DNA of 64,000 bases from Bradyrhizobium sp. Lineage in GTDB: Bacteria > Pseudomonadota > Alphaproteobacteria > Rhizobiales > Xanthobacteraceae. Location of the stretch: the NCBI RefSeq assembly GCF_004799445.1, contig NZ_SSNA01000018.1, forward strand, positions 1 to 64,000, in the 5' to 3' direction. The position numbers and the translations under genes are program-made. Below, piece by piece: positions 33,779 through 42,325 of the stretch; within the stretch, counting starts at the first letter, position 1, and every line of letters starts with the position of its first letter. Under the pieces are notes generated by a model. That model was not told the DNA's origin, ran no database searches, and was given only the letters and a program-made list of their open reading frames with translations.

Positions 33779-33797
33779 ATTGATAACAATTATCGAT
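33779..33797. promoter_or_regulatory. AT-rich palindrome between transporter operon and couR
   Basis: ATTGATAA-CAA-TTATCGAT has 8-bp arms with one mismatch. It lies in a markedly AT-rich patch of the intergenic region between LivH (minus) and the MarR gene (plus). Its core GATAA-N3-TTATC resembles the elements at 21033-21058 and 24708-24726. A CouR autoregulatory operator is inferred. Confidence 0.6.
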
Positions 33798-33865
33798 TAT
33801 AATCTCAAGCCCGGCCGTTCCCGGCCGGGCATTTCCGAGCCTACCGGGATTGCGAGCACCGAGCG

Positions 33866-34387
33866 ATGACTGTTTCCAAAGCCGCCGCCGTCGACGCCAC
33901 CAAGGCGTCGCGCGCCGCCCGCAAGGAGCCGGCGGAGGTCGATGCCGACGGCGCCGCGCTGCAGTTAGGCGAATTGTCCGAGTTACTGGGCTACTCGCTC
34001 AAGCGCGCCCAATTGAGAGTTTTCGAGGATTTTCTGTGCTGCGTCGCACCGCTGCAGCTGACCCCGGCGCAATTCTCGGTTTTGCTGCTGCTCGACAGGA
34101 ATCCCGGACGCAACCAGACCGAAATCGCCAACACGCTCGGAATCCTGCGGCCGAATTTCGTGGCGATGCTCGATGGCCTGGAAAGCCGCGACTTGTGCGC
34201 AAGGATGCGTTCGACCAACGACCGGCGTTCGCACATCGTGGTCCTGACCGACAAGGGCCGGGCGGTGCTGGCACGGGCGAAGAAGCTCGTCGCCGCCAAG
34301 CACGAGGCGCGTCTCAACGAGTTGCTCGGCCCCGCCAATCGCGCCGCCCTGCTGGCGATGCTGGCCAGGATCGCAAGCGAGTTCTGA
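33866..34387 (+). CDS. couR: MarR family regulator
   Basis: This 173-aa protein has a charged N-terminal extension (about 30 residues) and a MarR winged-helix domain: dimerisation helices around LSELLGYSLKRAQLRVFEDF, recognition region NQTEIANTLGILRPNFVAMLDGLESRDL (about 93-120), and the wing RMRSTNDRRSHIVVLTDKGRAVL. It is next to the aromatic-acid ABC transporter and matches CouR of R. palustris, a repressor released by p-coumaroyl-CoA. The gene is divergent from the transporter with a palindrome between, so autoregulation and control of the cou/tar promoters are inferred. Confidence 0.88.
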   Translation: MTVSKAAAVDATKASRAARKEPAEVDADGAALQLGELSELLGYSLKRAQLRVFEDFLCCVAPLQLTPAQFSVLLLLDRNPGRNQTEIANTLGILRPNFVAMLDGLESRDLCARMRSTNDRRSHIVVLTDKGRAVLARAKKLVAAKHEARLNELLGPANRAALLAMLARIASEF

Positions 34388-34468
34388 GGCAGGGCCCGGC
34401 AAGTCCATCAGGTGCGGCCCGTTTTCAGTAATAGTGATTACCCGGCGCGTCTTGACGGCGACTCCAAT

Positions 34469-34482
34469 TTGGTCATCATCAA
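34469..34482. promoter_or_regulatory. FNR/NnrR-like box, distal
   Basis: TTGGTCATCATCAA matches the TTGAT-N4-ATCAA consensus of FNR/FixK/NnrR regulators at 9 of 10 positions. It lies 308 bp before the nitrite reductase start codon. Confidence 0.45.
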
Positions 34483-34587
34483 ATCGATGAAGCCGCAGTC
34501 AACGATGCGTACTCAAATCCATACACGCCCAACCCAACATGCCCCGCGTTGCCCCGCCGGCCAGCGCGACCTGTCGAACCGGCGTCA

Positions 34588-34601
34588 TTGACGTTCATCA
34601 A
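34588..34601. promoter_or_regulatory. FNR/NnrR-like box, proximal
   Basis: TTGACGTTCATCAA matches TTGAT-N4-ATCAA at 9 of 10 positions and lies 176 bp before the nitrite reductase start. This is a plausible class II site (centred about -41) for a promoter near 34635. The gene-free interval 34388-34776 holds nothing else that I recognise. Confidence 0.55.
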
Positions 34602-34776
34602 AACCTGGCGCGGGGTCTAAGGTAATAGCCATCAGCCGAGGCGGGCTTTCGTCAAGAGCGTCCCGGTTTCGAAACGTTTTGCGCCATCGAGCCGCAACGG
34701 TTGCCGCTGCAATGCGAGAAATCTCGTTACGGACCGCTTTCGGGCCGGGCCGCTGCTCAGAGGATGGAGATTTGGC

Positions 34777-36873
34777 ATGCACTTCGATTGGAAGCATTTG
34801 CAGAACTGGATTTTCGGAGTGCTTGGAGGTTCTGCGGCCATCTTGCTGGTGATTGTCGCCGCGAATTCCCCAACGCAGAATACTTCAAAGCCGGCGGGGC
34901 CGCCGCCGCAATCACAATCCGCCGCGCCGGCAGCTAAGGGTCAAGCAAGCACTGCCCCAACTCCTCCGCAACCGGCCGCGCCCCCAAATTCCTCGGTCAC
35001 CAACCATACGGCGAAAGCCTCTGCGCCACCGGCGCCCGCTCCAGTCGGGACCACCGGCGAAGCGGCCAAGGAAGCGGCCAAGCCGGCGCCGATGCACGAT
35101 CACGCAATGGTCAAAGCCCAAGCCGAGCCGGCTGCGCCGGCCCAAACCCCTTCCGATTCGGACAAGGTTCGACCAGATAGCGTCGCCGTTGCCGCAGGAC
35201 TGCAGGGCGACGTCGTCGCAGGGCGCCAGGTCTTCAAGAAATGTCAGGCATGCCATTCTCTGGAGCCGGGAAAGACGATCCTGGGTCCGAGCCTTGCCGG
35301 GATCGTCGGCCGCAAATCAGCCGCGGACGCCAGCTTCAATTACTCGCCAGCCATGAAGCAGGCGGGTTTGACGTGGGATCCCTCAACACTTGATGCGTAT
35401 CTGGCGGACCCCGCGAAAGCAGTTCCGGGTAACCGGATGCCATTTCCCGGCCTCAAGACCAATCAGGACCGCAAAGACGTGATCGCGTATCTGGCGGCGG
35501 CGGCCGCTCCCGCTGGCGCTCCGCCCGTTGCGAAGGCGGCCGTACCGTCCGCGGCAGAGCCGCAAGCCAAATCAGGTGGCGATTCCGTCTATTTGACGGA
35601 CGCCAAATACACGCTGCGCACCGGAATCGCGGAAGGAAAAATGGTCTTTCTTGGCGTTGGCGGCTTGATTGACGGGAAGGCAAATCCCGTTCTCACCGCG
35701 GCGGAAGGACAAATCGTGCAACTCACCTTGATCAATGGCGAGGGTACCGAACACGACATCGTATTTCCCGATCAAGACGCGAAATCACCGCGGGTGAATG
35801 GCAAGGGCGCCAGCACGACCATCGTTTTCCGTGCGGCGAAATCCGGAGACTTCCTCTATTTCTGTAGTGTTCCTGGTCACCGATTGGCGGGGATGCAAGG
35901 CCAGTTTCTGGTAACACCCATAGCGGCGCCGCAGACGCTGGTCGAGGCCGACATTTCTCGCGAACCGACCGACCTTCCGCCACCGATCGGCAAGCGTGAC
36001 CCAAAAACCGTCAGGCTCGATCTGTTCACCGTCGAACAGGAAGGTCGCCTCGCGGAAGCAACGACATTCGGTTACTGGACTTTCAATGGCAAAGTACCCG
36101 GACCGTTCGTCCGCGTTCGCGTTGGCGACAGCGTCGAAGTGCACCTGAAAAATTCGGCTGACAGCAACATGATCCACTCGGTGGATTTTCATGCGGCAAC
36201 GGGTCCCGGCGGAGGGGCTGCTGCCTTGCAGGTCGATCCGGGCGCGGAGAAATCGATGACCTTCAAGGCCCTCGTTCCCGGGCTCTATGTTTATCACTGC
36301 GCGACGCCGATGGTTGCAGAACACATTGCCAATGGCATGTATGGATTGATTCTGGTTGAGCCCGAAGCGGGTCTTCCGCCGGTCGACCATGAATTCTACA
36401 TCATGCAGGGCGAGGTCTACACGGAAGCGGCGTTCGGCCAACACGGAAGCCAGGAGTTTAGCGTCGAGAAGCTTTTGAATGAGCGACCGGAGTATTTCGT
36501 CTTCAATGGCTCGGTGGGCGCGATTTCGAAGCTGCATCCCCTGCACGCCAAGGTCGGAGAAACGGTAAGACTTTTCTTTGGCGTGGGGGGACCCAATTTC
36601 ACGTCGTCTTTCCACGTGATCGGTGAGATCTTCGACAAGGTCTACAATGCCGGGGCCCTCATGAGTCCTCCGCAGGAGGGTATCCAGACCGTCACCGTTG
36701 CACCTGGTAGCGCGGTGATCACCGAGTTCAAGCTTCACGTGCCGGGAAATTATACCATCGTGGATCACGCGCTGGCTCGCGTGGAACGGGGACTTGCCGG
36801 CCTTCTGATTGTTGACGGTGCGCCAAATCCCGAGATTTATAATGGAACCGTGATGCCCGGCATGGGGCACTGA
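34777..36873 (+). CDS. nirK: Four-part copper nitrite reductase (cyt c + cupredoxin + AniA-type NirK)
   Basis: The 698-aa protein reduces nitrite to NO. Order of parts: membrane anchor or uncleaved signal at 12-30; a Pro/Ala-rich linker at about 31-135; a class I cytochrome c at about 145-240 (heme motif CQACH 156-160, axial Met221); a cupredoxin at about 270-380 (copper ligands His326, Cys363, His368, Met373); and a two-domain NirK core at about 385-698. Core type 1 copper: His467, Cys508, His515, Met521. Type 2 copper: His472, His507, His664. Catalytic Asp470 and His613. The spacing, HIANGMYGLILVEP and SSFHVIGEIFDKVY mark the AniA subclass. All ligands are intact, so a built-in electron relay from heme through the extra copper is inferred. 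Two FNR-like boxes lie upstream. Confidence 0.93.
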   Translation: MHFDWKHLQNWIFGVLGGSAAILLVIVAANSPTQNTSKPAGPPPQSQSAAPAAKGQASTAPTPPQPAAPPNSSVTNHTAKASAPPAPAPVGTTGEAAKEAAKPAPMHDHAMVKAQAEPAAPAQTPSDSDKVRPDSVAVAAGLQGDVVAGRQVFKKCQACHSLEPGKTILGPSLAGIVGRKSAADASFNYSPAMKQAGLTWDPSTLDAYLADPAKAVPGNRMPFPGLKTNQDRKDVIAYLAAAAAPAGAPPVAKAAVPSAAEPQAKSGGDSVYLTDAKYTLRTGIAEGKMVFLGVGGLIDGKANPVLTAAEGQIVQLTLINGEGTEHDIVFPDQDAKSPRVNGKGASTTIVFRAAKSGDFLYFCSVPGHRLAGMQGQFLVTPIAAPQTLVEADISREPTDLPPPIGKRDPKTVRLDLFTVEQEGRLAEATTFGYWTFNGKVPGPFVRVRVGDSVEVHLKNSADSNMIHSVDFHAATGPGGGAAALQVDPGAEKSMTFKALVPGLYVYHCATPMVAEHIANGMYGLILVEPEAGLPPVDHEFYIMQGEVYTEAAFGQHGSQEFSVEKLLNERPEYFVFNGSVGAISKLHPLHAKVGETVRLFFGVGGPNFTSSFHVIGEIFDKVYNAGALMSPPQEGIQTVTVAPGSAVITEFKLHVPGNYTIVDHALARVERGLAGLLIVDGAPNPEIYNGTVMPGMGH

Positions 36874-36982
36874 GGAGCGATCGCCGCAGCCGTGTCGTGG
36901 TGAAGCTGCTGATGTTGCATCCGTTCCGCGGGCTGTCCGGCGCGCCCGGCTGAGGGGATTGCCGGGGAGCGCCGGTTTGCGA

Positions 36983-39136
36983 TCAGGCCGCGACAATGCG
37001 GCCGAGATCGCTTCGCGGCTCGCGCCCTGACAGAAACAGCCGCTCGATCTCATGGGCGGGGAGCGGCCGGCTGAACAGGAATCCCTGCATCTCGGCGCAG
37101 CCCTCGGACGCGATCCTGTCGAGCTGTTCGCTGGTTTCCACGCCTTCGGCAGTGGCCGTCATGCCCATTCCATTTGCAAGCGCAGCCACGGCCCGCACGA
37201 TATTGAGCGAGCCGGCGTTTTCGGTAATGTCCTTCACGAACGACCGGTCGATCTTGATCTTGTCGAACGGAAAGCACTGAAGATAGGTCAACGAGGAATA
37301 TCCGGTGCCGAAATCGTCCATGGCGATCCGGATGCCGAGCGCCCGCAGCTGGTGAAGAACAGCAAGTGTCGCTTCCTTGTTATGCAGCAGGACGGTTTCG
37401 GTAATTTCGATCTCCAGTCGTGTGGGATGCAGGCCCGAGATCGCGAGCGCGCCAACGATCACCTGCATCAGGCCGGGGTTGCGAAATTGCACCGCCGAGA
37501 TATTGACGGCGACGCGAAGATTTGCCGGCCATTTGGCTGCGGTCGCGCACGCCTGCCGGATGACCCATTCCCCGATCGGGACAATAAACCCGATCTCTTC
37601 GGCCAGCGGAATGAACGTGGCCGGAGCGACCAACCCCTGCTTCGGATGATTCCAGCGTATCAGCGCCTCGAATCCGCTGATTTCGTTGCTCGCCAGATTC
37701 ACCACCGGCTGGTAATAGAGTTCGAATTCGCCGGCCGGCAGCGCCTTGCGCAGGTCCTGTTCCATGACGCGGCGGGTTTGCATTTGCAGGTCCATCGCGG
37801 GCTCGAAGAAGCGGAAGGTGCCGCGTCCATCGCCCTTGGCCCGGTATAGCGCAAGGTCCGCATTGCGCAGCAATCGGTCGGGTCTCAAGCCGTCGCCCGG
37901 GCCGACCGCGATGCCGATGCTGGCGCCGATCACGGCCTGATGGCCGTCAAGCTCGAACGGCTCGCTCATCAGCGCGATGATATGCTGCGCGAGAGCGGTT
38001 GCCTCGGCGGGATCCCTGATGGGAGCCTGCACGACGACGAATTCATCGCCTCCCATCCGTGCGATCGTGTCGGTCTCGCGAACCAGCCCGCGCAGCCGGT
38101 CCGCGACGATCTTCAGAAGCTTGTCACCGGCGGGATGGCCGAACGTATCGTTCACCGCCTTGAACTGATCGAGATCGAGGTGATGAACCGCGACCATTTC
38201 CTCCCGATGAATTCGGCGGCCCAGGGCATGTTCGAGCCGTTCGTTCAGCAACACCCGATTGGCCAGATCGGTCAGCGCGTCGTGGTGGGCCATGTATTCG
38301 ATCTTGACCTCGGACCTGCGCTGCTCGGTGATGTCTTCGTGCGTCGCGACCCAGCCGCCGTCGGGCATCGGCCGATGACGAATCTTGAAGGTGCGGCCGT
38401 TCTTCAGTTCGACGATGCTGTCGGTCGGTTCGGCAGAGATCGCGACGTTGTTGCGCCAGCGCAGGTATTCCTCCGTCGACATCGCCGGAAAGCTGCCGGC
38501 GGCATAGCGCAGGTCGACGATTTCGGCCAACGGCGTCCCGGGACCGACGCGGTCATGCGGAAGATCATACATGTCGACATAGCGGTCGTTGCACACGATC
38601 AGCCGATGAGCGGCGTCGAAGAAGCATAGTCCCTGCGACATGTTGTTGATCGCGGTATCGAATTGCAGGTGCCGGATCCGCAAATCCTCCTCCTGCTCCC
38701 TGCCGACCTCCAATTGCCGCTTCAGCCGAGCGCTCATTTGCTCCCGCGCGGTGATGTCCTCATGCGTGGCCATCCCGCCGCCGCCCGGCATCGGATAGAT
38801 CGTAAATGCAATGATCCGGCCGTCCGCAAATTCCTGGACAGCGGTACCTCGGACGACGCCGCTTCCGATCAGGTCGCGGATGTCCTCATCGGGCTTGGAA
38901 GGAGCCTTCAATCCCAAATTCAACCGATGCTGGATAAGCTTCTTGATCGGGGTTCCCGGCCTGACCTGCTCGGGGGCAAGTCCATAAATTTCCATGTATC
39001 GCTTGTTGCAGAACACCAGTTCATCGTTGCCATCGTAGATCATGAGCCCCAACGCCAGATTATTGACGGCGGCTTCCAGTAGCCCGCTCGGGTGAGCCGG
39101 CTCCGGATCGGTGGCGCGCTCCATGGAATCCATCAT
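36983..39136 (-). CDS. PAS-PAS diguanylate cyclase/phosphodiesterase (GGDEF-EAL)
   Basis: This 717-aa cytosolic protein has PAS-like domain 1 at about 18-130, PAS-like domain 2 at about 155-272, a GGDEF domain at about 280-440 with GGDEF at 362-366 and the inhibitory-site RETD at 353-356, and an EAL domain at about 455-710 with FEALIRW (EAL 490-492), NISAVQFRNP and DDFGTGYSSLTYL. Both motifs are intact, so it may make and degrade cyclic-di-GMP, with PAS input deciding which. The start at MMDSMERA (39136) follows GGGGGGATC. A longer frame upstream lacks a site. It is convergent with nirK, 109 bp away. Confidence 0.92.
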   Translation of the reverse strand: MMDSMERATDPEPAHPSGLLEAAVNNLALGLMIYDGNDELVFCNKRYMEIYGLAPEQVRPGTPIKKLIQHRLNLGLKAPSKPDEDIRDLIGSGVVRGTAVQEFADGRIIAFTIYPMPGGGGMATHEDITAREQMSARLKRQLEVGREQEEDLRIRHLQFDTAINNMSQGLCFFDAAHRLIVCNDRYVDMYDLPHDRVGPGTPLAEIVDLRYAAGSFPAMSTEEYLRWRNNVAISAEPTDSIVELKNGRTFKIRHRPMPDGGWVATHEDITEQRRSEVKIEYMAHHDALTDLANRVLLNERLEHALGRRIHREEMVAVHHLDLDQFKAVNDTFGHPAGDKLLKIVADRLRGLVRETDTIARMGGDEFVVVQAPIRDPAEATALAQHIIALMSEPFELDGHQAVIGASIGIAVGPGDGLRPDRLLRNADLALYRAKGDGRGTFRFFEPAMDLQMQTRRVMEQDLRKALPAGEFELYYQPVVNLASNEISGFEALIRWNHPKQGLVAPATFIPLAEEIGFIVPIGEWVIRQACATAAKWPANLRVAVNISAVQFRNPGLMQVIVGALAISGLHPTRLEIEITETVLLHNKEATLAVLHQLRALGIRIAMDDFGTGYSSLTYLQCFPFDKIKIDRSFVKDITENAGSLNIVRAVAALANGMGMTATAEGVETSEQLDRIASEGCAEMQGFLFSRPLPAHEIERLFLSGREPRSDLGRIVAA

Positions 39137-39311
39137 ATGGCGATCCCCCCTGCAAAAGGTCTGCAGCGCTCCGACGTTGAGAAGCCGTCTATTGGAAGAG
39201 CAAGCTGGTAAATTGCAGCCTTGAGATCCCGTGATTTCCGCAAGTTCCTCGGAATTCGCTGAACAAAGCGTTAATGCGGTGCGCCGCGCCGTCCCGCGTC
39301 GTCGCCGGTCT

Positions 39312-40598
39312 CTACACCCCGTCCACCAGAATGACCCTGATATCGTTGACATTGGTCAGCGTCGGGCCGGTCCTGAGCAGATCGCCGGTCGCGGCAAAGA
39401 AGGCGGTCGCGTCGTTGTTGTCGAGATAGGCTTTTGGATCGAGCCCGAGCGACTTCATCTTCGCAAAGCTGCCTTGATCGATCATCGCGCCCGCGGGATC
39501 GCTGGCGCTGCCGGCGCCGCCGTCCGCGCCGTCGGTATCACCCGCCAGTGCCGACAGGCGAGGCGTGTCCCTGAGCAGAGCGGCCAGCGCCAGGGCATAT
39601 TCCTGGTTAGGGCCGCCGCGGCCGTTGCCGCGCACGGTCACGGTGAGTTCACCGCCCGAGAGGATCGCGACCCGCCTGCCCTGGCTGCGGGCCTCCAGCG
39701 CGAGCCGGGCGTGATCGGCCGCCACATCGCGGGCCTCGCCTTCGAGGTCGGCACCGAGATCGATGATGGCGTATCCGGCGTTCGCCGCCACCTGGATCGC
39801 TGCGTCGAGCGAGGCCTTCGGCCGCGCGATCAGTTCGAAGTGCGTGCGGGCGAAGGCGGGATCGCCGGGCTTGCAGCTCTCGTTGGCGGGATCGTCGAGC
39901 GCGCGGCGAACGGCATCGCCGACATCAAGGCCGTATCTGGCGACGATGGCGCGGGCGTCGGCGAGCGTCGTCGGATCCGGCACCGTCGGTCCCGACGCGA
40001 TCGCGGAGGGATCGTCGCGCGGCACGTCCGAGATCGCCAGCGTCACGATCTCGGCGCGCTGTCCGGCGCGCGCCAGCCGGCCGCCCTTGATTCGCGACAG
40101 GTGCTTGCGGACGGTGTTGACCTCGCCGATCGGCGCGCCCGAGCGCAACAGCGCCCGCGTCACCTGCTGCTTCTGCGCGAACGACACGCCTTCGACCGGC
40201 GCGATCCAGTTGGCCGAGCCGCCGCCCGACAACAGCACCAGCAGGAGATCGTCGGCGCCGGCCTCCTGCGCCAGCCGCAAACTTTGCTCTGCCCCCTTCA
40301 GCCCGGCCTCGTCGGGCACGGGATGGCCGGCTTCGATCACCTTGATCCGCCGCGTCGGCACGCCATGGCCATGGCGGGTGGTGGCGAGCCCCGACAGCCG
40401 CGCCGGATCAAGCTTGAGCCCATCGAGATAGTGCCGCTCCGCGGCCGCGGCCATCGCGGCGGCGCCCTTGCCGGCGGCCAGGCAGATCACCCGACCTTTT
40501 GGAACCGGGCGCAGATGCGCCGCCAGCACCACATCGGGATGTGCGGCGGCGACGGCGGCGTCGAAGATCGCGCGCAGGAGAGGGCGTCTGTCGGTCAT
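39312..40598 (-). CDS. Glycerate 2-kinase (GckA/TtuD type)
   Basis: This 428-aa enzyme of the DUF4147/MOFRL kinase family phosphorylates D-glycerate to 2-phosphoglycerate. VICLAAGKGAAAMA, the SGGGSAN motif at about 150 and NTVRKHLSRIKGGRLA belong to the N-terminal domain; ILSGGELTVTVRGNGRGGPNQEYALALA and GDTDGADG form the C-terminal MOFRL part. The start MTDRRPLLRAI (40596-40598) is chosen over an upstream frame that runs through a repeat. No neighbouring glyoxylate or tartronate genes were seen, so it is isolated here. Confidence 0.9.
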   Translation of the reverse strand: MTDRRPLLRAIFDAAVAAAHPDVVLAAHLRPVPKGRVICLAAGKGAAAMAAAAERHYLDGLKLDPARLSGLATTRHGHGVPTRRIKVIEAGHPVPDEAGLKGAEQSLRLAQEAGADDLLLVLLSGGGSANWIAPVEGVSFAQKQQVTRALLRSGAPIGEVNTVRKHLSRIKGGRLARAGQRAEIVTLAISDVPRDDPSAIASGPTVPDPTTLADARAIVARYGLDVGDAVRRALDDPANESCKPGDPAFARTHFELIARPKASLDAAIQVAANAGYAIIDLGADLEGEARDVAADHARLALEARSQGRRVAILSGGELTVTVRGNGRGGPNQEYALALAALLRDTPRLSALAGDTDGADGGAGSASDPAGAMIDQGSFAKMKSLGLDPKAYLDNNDATAFFAATGDLLRTGPTLTNVNDIRVILVDGV

Positions 40599-40669
40599 GG
40601 CGTTACAGAACTTGGCTTGACGGGATGTGAGGTGGGAACATGCATCGCCCTTATCCATCCGATTGCGGC

Positions 40670-40702
40670 AAAAGAAAACCCCCGCGGGATCATGCGAGGG
40701 TT
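40670..40702 (-). terminator. Rho-independent terminator after solute-binding protein 1
   Basis: Read on the minus strand: AACCCTCGCATGATCC, then CGCGGGGGTT and TTCTTTT. The stem AACCC(T)CGC / GCGGGGGTT is followed by a T-rich run. It lies about 150 bp beyond the end of the gene at 40855, past a twin-hairpin repeat. Confidence 0.6.
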
Positions 40703-40714
40703 CTCGAGAGCATG

Positions 40715-40837
40715 CCGCGGATGCAGCGCAGCACACGATGCTGCGCTGCTGACCCGGGGGTCCGCATACTGGCTCGTCTGCTATGGGTCCCGGCTCTGCG
40801 GCGCAGCGTGAGGGACGCTGCACCGCATCCGGGACAC
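40715..40837 (-). repeat. Twin-hairpin intergenic repeat, copy 4 (inverted)
   Basis: GCCGCGGATGCAGCGCAGCA, TGCGCTGCTGACCCGGGGG, then GGGTCCCGGCTCTGCGGCGC and GACGCTGCACCGCATCCGGGAC. Same two-hairpin design as the copies at 7536, 10286 and 18986. It lies between the terminator and the end of solute-binding protein gene 1. Confidence 0.75.
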
Positions 40838-40854
40838 CAGGCGTGCTGACCTGG

Positions 40855-42087
40855 CTAGCCGCCGACGTCGCCGCTGATGATATCGCCGAACAGCTCCCAC
40901 CGCTCGCCCTTGAAGCGCTGCAATTGCAGCTGGCTGATCGGGGCGAAGTTGGTCGCCGAGGTGTTGATCTTGATGCCGGGCAGCAGGACTTCGGTGCGGA
41001 AATCCTTGAGGCTTGCGGCCTGCTTCATGATGTTTTCGCGGGTGAGGTTGTCGCCGCACTGCTTCAGCACCTGAACCAGCGTTTGCGCGACGCCGTAGCC
41101 GACGATGACCGAGCCGTCGAGCTTGTTGCCTTCCGGGAAATCCTTGGCGAGGAAGTCGAGGAATTGCTTCATCCCGGGGTCGTTGTCCCACTGCGGGTCG
41201 GAGACGTCCTTGAGGTAGGCCGCGGAAATGATGTCTTGCGCATTCTGGTAGCCGGCCGGCTTGATGACGCTGCCGACCGACGCGCCGACGTTGTTGAGGA
41301 TATGCAGCGGCTTCCACTCGATCTCGGCGACCTTCTTGATCGCCTGGGCGGCGAATTTCGGCGTGGTGATATCGACGAACACGTCGGCCCCGGTCGATTT
41401 GAGCTTGACGATGTGGTTGTCGATTGTGGGCTCCGTGGTCTCGTAGCTCTCCTCGGCAATGATCATCGCGGCGGCCTTGGCGCCGAGGCCGTCCTTCAGG
41501 CCTTTCAGATAGTCCTTGCCGTAGTCGTCATTCTGATAGAGCACCGCGATCTTGGCGGCCGGCTTCTCCTTCAGCAGATATTTTGCGTAGATCCGTGACT
41601 CGCTCTGGTAGCTTGGCTGCCAGCCCATGGTCCAGGGAAAATCCTTGGGATCGTTCCACTTGGTGGCGCCGGTGGCGACGAACAGCTGCGGCACCTTCTT
41701 CGAATTCATGTATTTGTGGATCGCCGAGTTGGGCGGCGTACCGAGTGGATTGAAGATGAACAGCACCTCGTCGCTTTCCACCAGCTTGCGCGCCTGTTCG
41801 ACGGTCTTCGGTGGGCTGTAACTGTCGTCATAGCTGATGAAATTGATCTTGCGGCCGTTGATGCCGCCGGCATCATTGATCTTCTTGAAATAGGCGGCCT
41901 CGGTCTTGCCGATCACGCCATAGGCGGAGGCGGGACCGCTATAGGGCATGATGTTGCCGATCCTGATTTCGGTATCGGTGGCGCCGGTGTCGTATTTCTT
42001 TTGCGCGAGCGCGCCACTGGCGGTTGCGGCAAGCACGGCGAACGCGGCAGCCGACGCGATTGCAATTCTATGCGCGATTACGGGCAT
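40855..42087 (-). CDS. ABC transporter solute-binding protein 1 (LivK-like)
   Basis: This 410-aa periplasmic protein has a signal peptide at 1 to about 28 (MPVIAHRIAIASAAAF...GALAQ). The mature sequence KKYDTGATDTEIRIGNIMPYSGPASAYG begins a type I binding-protein fold. It is colinear with and highly similar to the next gene (42326). The distal position in the livGFHM operon implies an alternative receptor for the same permease. The presence of the dicarboxylate pim-like operon across the regulator suggests carboxylate ligands, which is inference only. GAGGGAG precedes the ATG. Confidence 0.9.
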   Translation of the reverse strand: MPVIAHRIAIASAAAFAVLAATASGALAQKKYDTGATDTEIRIGNIMPYSGPASAYGVIGKTEAAYFKKINDAGGINGRKINFISYDDSYSPPKTVEQARKLVESDEVLFIFNPLGTPPNSAIHKYMNSKKVPQLFVATGATKWNDPKDFPWTMGWQPSYQSESRIYAKYLLKEKPAAKIAVLYQNDDYGKDYLKGLKDGLGAKAAAMIIAEESYETTEPTIDNHIVKLKSTGADVFVDITTPKFAAQAIKKVAEIEWKPLHILNNVGASVGSVIKPAGYQNAQDIISAAYLKDVSDPQWDNDPGMKQFLDFLAKDFPEGNKLDGSVIVGYGVAQTLVQVLKQCGDNLTRENIMKQAASLKDFRTEVLLPGIKINTSATNFAPISQLQLQRFKGERWELFGDIISGDVGG

Positions 42088-42211
42088 TTCGGTCTCCCTC
42101 TGGTCCAGTGATGGTTGGCACGTGCATGGTGTGCAAGTGTCCTGGCTCTCTTGATCGAAAGCTCTTGTGACCCTCGCAATTTGAGTACCATTTTACCGGG
42201 TTCCTCACAAC

Positions 42212-42242
42212 AAAAAGCCCTCCGCGCGATACGCGAAGGGCT
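42212..42242 (-). terminator. Rho-independent terminator between the two solute-binding genes
   Basis: Minus-strand reading gives AGCCCTTCGCG, a short loop, CGCGGAGGGCT and TTTTT. This strong stem-loop with a T-run lies 84 bp after the end of solute-binding gene 2. It would reduce read-through into solute-binding gene 1, which then needs its own promoter or leak-through. Confidence 0.75.
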
Positions 42243-42325
42243 GCTTCTTTAGTAGCCCTGGAGAAGCCGCCGGCGCCGCGGACGACATTTCCGACGCGCC
42301 ACGGTATTTCGATGCGGCGAACGCG

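Noticed and set aside
40599..40823. N-terminal extension of glycerate kinase
   Set aside because: The added 75 residues run through a terminator and a twin-hairpin repeat; the family start is MTDRRPLLRAI.
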